Shown one piece after another: positions 8,123 to 9,842 of a DNA stretch of 9,842 nt. Position numbers and translations under genes: made by a program. Each line of letters starts with the position of its first letter. The first letter of the stretch is position 1. The notes under the pieces are model-generated. The model was not told where the DNA came from. It did no database searches and saw only the letters and a list, made by a program, of their open reading frames with translations. The stretch lies in NCBI GenBank assembly GCA_002476905.1, contig DLND01000091.1:12459-22300 (forward strand), written 5' to 3'. This DNA comes from Flavobacteriales bacterium UBA7519. GTDB lineage: Bacteria > Bacteroidota > Bacteroidia > Flavobacteriales > Weeksellaceae.

Positions 8123-8166
8123 AATAATATTTAGAAGTTATGACATACCATTACCTTCCCGCCTGA
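8113..8166 (-). promoter_or_regulatory. Antiterminator pairing in his leader RNA
   Basis: UCAGGCGG, within the last leader codons (positions 8166-8159), can pair with CCGUCUGA, the 5' arm of the terminator (8120-8113), by eight contiguous pairs, one of them G-U. Two further G-U pairs may extend it outward. This pairing and the terminator hairpin are mutually exclusive. A ribosome stalled early on the His run would leave the leader arm free, so antitermination and his expression follow. A ribosome reaching the stop codon covers that arm, so the terminator forms. The mechanism is inferred from sequence and from known amino acid attenuators. Confidence 0.7.
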
Positions 8167-8207
8167 ACGTGAAAATGATGGTGATGATGCATAAATTGTA
8201 TAGACAT
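8151..8207 (-). CDS. hisL: His operon leader peptide, His-rich
   Basis: An 18-codon frame encodes MSIQFMHHHHHFHVQAGR. Codons 7-11 and 13 are histidine (CAT CAT CAC CAT CAT, then CAC after one Phe). It sits about 20 bases downstream of a Bacteroidota-type -7 box and just ahead of an intrinsic terminator and hisG, the exact arrangement of an attenuation leader. The start could be ATG at 8207 or the second ATG at 8192, directly before the His run. An A-rich stretch but no Shine-Dalgarno sequence precedes 8207. The peptide is presumably not functional in itself: its translation senses charged tRNA-His. It is too short for ordinary gene finders and would usually be missed. Confidence 0.88.
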   Translation of the reverse strand: MSIQFMHHHHHFHVQAGR

Positions 8208-8226
8208 TTTTTGTTTTTTGTTTGGA

Positions 8227-8255
8227 CAAATGTAGAAATTATTTTTAATATGAAA
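8227..8255 (-). promoter_or_regulatory. his operon promoter, Bacteroidota type
   Basis: TACATTTG at 8234-8227 (read on the - strand) matches the -7 consensus TAnnTTTG exactly. The -33 element is weak: TTTC lies 17 bases upstream (8255-8252), while a true TTTG (8272-8269) is too far. Transcription should start near 8222-8218, leaving a very short 5' end before the leader peptide. The promoter lies just past the stop codon of the upstream aminotransferase-like gene, with no terminator seen between them. Confidence 0.6.
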
Positions 8256-8274
8256 TATTTTTTTTTGACAAAAA

Positions 8275-9081
8275 TTATTCAAAACTATTTTTCCATTGAG
8301 TAATCATTTCTGAAAATCTCGTGTTTTCAAAAGTCTTATTTCTGATTTTGGAAACGCTGTGAACGCCTTTTTCATCAGAGATTCTAAGGATTTCTTCAGC
8401 TTTTTGAGATTCGAAGGCGATGATTTCTGCTTCTTCAATTTCTGCCAATTTATTTTTATGAACAAAAGTGACAAAGTTTTCCATCAAAGGCGAAATATAC
8501 GCACCTTCCGTTTGCTTTGGAATTTTAATCACATTGTCTTGAAGAAACAAAAGATTTCCGAAAATACTTCTGGCGATTTTCTTGTTCGGATTCAGGAGAA
8601 TTACATCATCCAAATCATTTTCTTTCGCATAGATCTCGGCATAAATATTCTCTGCAGAATGAACCCGGATGTTACTCAGAAGATTCGCATTCACAGTGAT
8701 TTCTTTAATCAAGTCCAATTCTATATTGCCTTGGATGTCAAGAATATCTCCGGATTCTTCCACTTCAAAATGAAAAGCGGTTTGGGATTTCGGAAGTGGT
8801 TTGTCTTCCTGTTTTCGGTAAGCCATCAGTTGGATAATTCCGTTCTGGATGCCTTTGTCCAAAACTTCTTTCTGGAAAAGTTCCTGAAAAAATTCTAAAG
8901 TATAAGTCAATGGGATATTCAACCTCATTTTTCTCATTGATGCCATCAGGAAGAAATAAGATTCTTCTGCCATTATGAGATTTCCGTTTCGCACGAAAAA
9001 TGAAACCCAAACCGAATCTCCAAAAAGAAAAGAACGGTTAATGAGCTGTAAGTTATCTTCTGTAAAAACTAATTTTTGCAT
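8275..9081 (-). CDS. Class IV aminotransferase-like protein lacking the catalytic lysine
   Basis: The 268 residues follow the fold type IV PLP aminotransferase plan (PabC, branched-chain and D-amino acid aminotransferases). The N-terminal NRSFLFGDSVWVSFFVRNGN (15-34) resembles the family's NRGFLYGDGVFET start. ANLLSNIRVHSAENIYAEI (132-150) aligns with the segment that normally carries the Schiff-base lysine, and AEEILRISDEKGVHSVSKI (228-246) matches the C-terminal cofactor region. By my alignment the lysine is replaced by R139, and the glutamate that normally contacts the pyridine nitrogen (before the conserved N in E....NIF) falls at R171. Either activity is lost or the protein has another role, so no specific reaction is assigned. 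It has no signal peptide and is probably cytoplasmic. It lies downstream of the START-like gene on the same strand, 47 bases away, with a hairpin between. Confidence 0.8.
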   Translation of the reverse strand: MQKLVFTEDNLQLINRSFLFGDSVWVSFFVRNGNLIMAEESYFFLMASMRKMRLNIPLTYTLEFFQELFQKEVLDKGIQNGIIQLMAYRKQEDKPLPKSQTAFHFEVEESGDILDIQGNIELDLIKEITVNANLLSNIRVHSAENIYAEIYAKENDLDDVILLNPNKKIARSIFGNLLFLQDNVIKIPKQTEGAYISPLMENFVTFVHKNKLAEIEEAEIIAFESQKAEEILRISDEKGVHSVSKIRNKTFENTRFSEMITQWKNSFE

Positions 9082-9089
9082 AGTAGTAG

Positions 9090-9119
9090 AAAAAAATAAT
9101 GAACGATTTTATCGTTCAT
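9090..9119 (-). terminator. Hairpin terminator after the START-like gene
   Basis: A perfect 9-bp stem ATGAACGAT / ATCGTTCAT (9099-9107 with 9111-9119) with a 3-base loop is followed on the - strand by TATTTTTTTC. It looks like an intrinsic terminator, although the stem is AT-rich. It lies in the 47-base gap before the aminotransferase-like gene, so it may be a partial terminator that lowers downstream expression. No promoter match for the downstream gene was seen in the gap. Confidence 0.65.
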
Positions 9120-9128
9120 CCATTTATG

Positions 9129-9515
9129 TTAAGCGGCGCCTAATTTTATCTGTAGATTCTCAATGAGGTTTTCCCAATAGAGTCTATTTTCTTCTTCATC
9201 GCCAGGCTCACAAAAATCGGTAATATTTAGTGAAAGATCGTCAGTAATTTCATCAATAATGATAGAAAGTTCGAAGAAATATTTGGTGCCTTCGTCTTCT
9301 TCCCAACGGAAACGCACAAAACTTTCTGGCTTGTAACGGATTAGTGTCGCTTTCTCCGCAGGACCGCCGCCCCAGCTGAAAAAGAAATCGTCACCACGTT
9401 CAACAACATCGTCTGCAAACCATTCTGATAATCCTTCTGCACTTGCCAGATACTCATACAATATCTCCGAGAGACAATGCATATTGTATTCATACTGTAC
9501 TTTCGTTTTCGCCAT
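9129..9515 (-). CDS. START-like (SRPBCC fold) domain protein
   Basis: A small soluble protein of 128 residues. The pattern is that of the START-like / AHSA1-type helix-grip fold: an early helix SEILYEYLASAEGLSEWFADDV (16-37), strands FFFSWGG (44-50), KATLIRYKPESFVRFRWEED (55-74), YFFELSIII (79-87) and DLSLNITDF (92-100), then a long C-terminal helix NRLYWENLIENLQIKLG (109-125). In AHSA1-like proteins the L..WF segment opens the fold in the same way. Such domains bind hydrophobic ligands or partner proteins, but no ligand can be inferred here. I recall similar small START-like proteins in many Bacteroidota beside class IV aminotransferase-like genes, a recollection that was not checked. The start at 9515 (MAKTKVQYEY) is well placed below a promoter match. 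Confidence 0.8.
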   Translation of the reverse strand: MAKTKVQYEYNMHCLSEILYEYLASAEGLSEWFADDVVERGDDFFFSWGGGPAEKATLIRYKPESFVRFRWEEDEGTKYFFELSIIIDEITDDLSLNITDFCEPGDEEENRLYWENLIENLQIKLGAA

Positions 9516-9535
9516 ATCTTAATTCTAATTGTGGC

Positions 9536-9566
9536 GCAATATATAAATTAATTTCTTATTTCCAAA
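9536..9566 (-). promoter_or_regulatory. Promoter of the START-like gene, Bacteroidota type
   Basis: On the - strand TTTG (9566-9563) is followed after exactly 19 bases by TATATTGC (9543-9536), close to the TAnnTTTG -7 consensus with two mismatches at its end. This leaves about 20 bases before the ATG at 9515. The spacing agrees with the consensus for Bacteroidota primary sigma factor promoters. Confidence 0.55.
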
Positions 9567-9661
9567 TCAAAATGTCGATGGAAATTCAAATTTTTTATAG
9601 AAAATAAGTATGATTTTTATTAGCTGATTTTATACAGTTGATGTATACTAATTTTTACAAT

Positions 9662-9757
9662 TATTTGGGCAGCTTAATCCGCCTTCCGCTCCCAATCTTT
9701 TCACTCCACTACGTTGCGTAAAAAGGATTTCCGCTCAAGTCGGGCTGCAGATTCGTC
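9662..9757. repeat. Degenerate intergenic repeat, right copy
   Basis: This is a direct-orientation relative of the repeat at 4-100. It opens with TTTGGGCAGC, continues with AATCCGCCTTCCGCTCCC, and ends with TTCCGCTCAAGTCGGGCTGC. Its ends can pair (GCAGC at 9669-9673 with GCTGC at 9744-9748). An inner pair, AATCC near the start and GGATT at 9725-9729, adds to the fold-back character. Boundaries are approximate. Confidence 0.55.
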
Positions 9758-9788
9758 GTAAAATCAAGATTTTCCCTAAAACTCAATA

Positions 9789-9842
9789 TTGTCATTCCGT
9801 AGGAATCTCGACAGCGAAGTTTAGATTCCTACGGAATGACAA
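9789..9842. repeat. Perfect 20-base inverted repeat
   Basis: Arms 9789-9808 and 9823-9842 (TTGTCATTCCGTAGGAATCT and its exact reverse complement) enclose a 14-base loop CGACAGCGAAGTTT. No T-run can be judged on the + strand because the window ends at the arm, and none follows on the - strand. Dispersed GTCATTCCG..GGAATCT repeats are common in flavobacterial intergenic DNA (recollection). It may also act as a transcription end for a gene beyond the window. Confidence 0.75.

Larger units (their letters stand above)
9516..9842. other. Non-coding right end of the window
   Basis: No credible gene is seen in these 327 bases. They hold the promoter of the START-like gene (9536-9566), an AT-rich stretch with a small inverted repeat (TATACA at 9631-9636, TGTATA at 9642-9647), the right copy of the degenerate repeat (9662-9757) and a perfect inverted repeat at the very end (9789-9842). 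The clustering of repeats suggests an ordinary repeat-rich intergenic region. Confidence 0.6.

Noticed and set aside
8181..8195. CATCATCACCATCAT as a vector-derived polyhistidine tag
   Set aside because: The run is interrupted by Phe, has its own start and stop codon, and sits in a native promoter-attenuator context before hisG. It is not fused to a protein.
9631..9647. TATACA/TGTATA small inverted repeat as an operator
   Set aside because: Only 6-base AT-rich arms, far from any start codon in the window; easily chance.

Overview
The window looks like chromosomal DNA of a low-GC member of the Bacteroidota, most likely a flavobacterium close to Chryseobacterium (family Weeksellaceae). Evidence: AT-rich intergenic DNA, no strong Shine-Dalgarno sequences ahead of most genes, promoter-like elements of the Bacteroidota type (TTTG, about 19 bases, then TAnnTTTG), the compact gene order hisG-D-C-B-H-A-F-IE with fused hisB and hisIE, and intergenic repeats of a style common in flavobacteria. 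The genus is an inference; no rRNA is present.

Layout: positions 1-255 are non-coding and hold a degenerate repeat plus CTTTGCG-type repeats. pdxH (256-909, + strand) makes pyridoxal 5'-phosphate. It converges on the his operon at a shared hairpin terminator (about 911-937). From 8207 down to 936, on the - strand, lies one complete histidine biosynthesis operon. It comprises a leader peptide with an attenuator, hisG, hisD, hisC, hisB (bifunctional), hisH, hisA, hisF and hisIE. All reactions from PRPP + ATP to histidine are encoded. Most junctions overlap by 1-11 bases, which suggests translational coupling. The exception is a 171-base gap between hisH and hisA that holds a long inverted repeat. 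Upstream, also on the - strand, are a class IV aminotransferase-like protein lacking the expected catalytic lysine (8275-9081) and a small START-like domain protein (9129-9515) with its own promoter and terminator. The right end (9516-9842) is non-coding. It holds a second copy of the repeat seen at the left end and a perfect 20-base inverted repeat.

The most interesting element is the his leader (about 8095-8234). A Bacteroidota-type -7 box precedes an 18-codon reading frame, MSIQFMHHHHHFHVQAGR, with six His codons among seven. This is followed by a 10-bp GC-containing hairpin and a U-tract just ahead of hisG. The last codons of the leader (UCAGGCGG) can pair with the 5' arm of the terminator (CCGUCUGA) through eight contiguous pairs, one of them G-U. 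This gives a simple two-state, ribosome-controlled attenuator. A further 10-base segment downstream of the terminator is perfectly complementary to the terminator's 5' arm and loop. Nothing else in the window points to a defence system, mobile element or CRISPR array.
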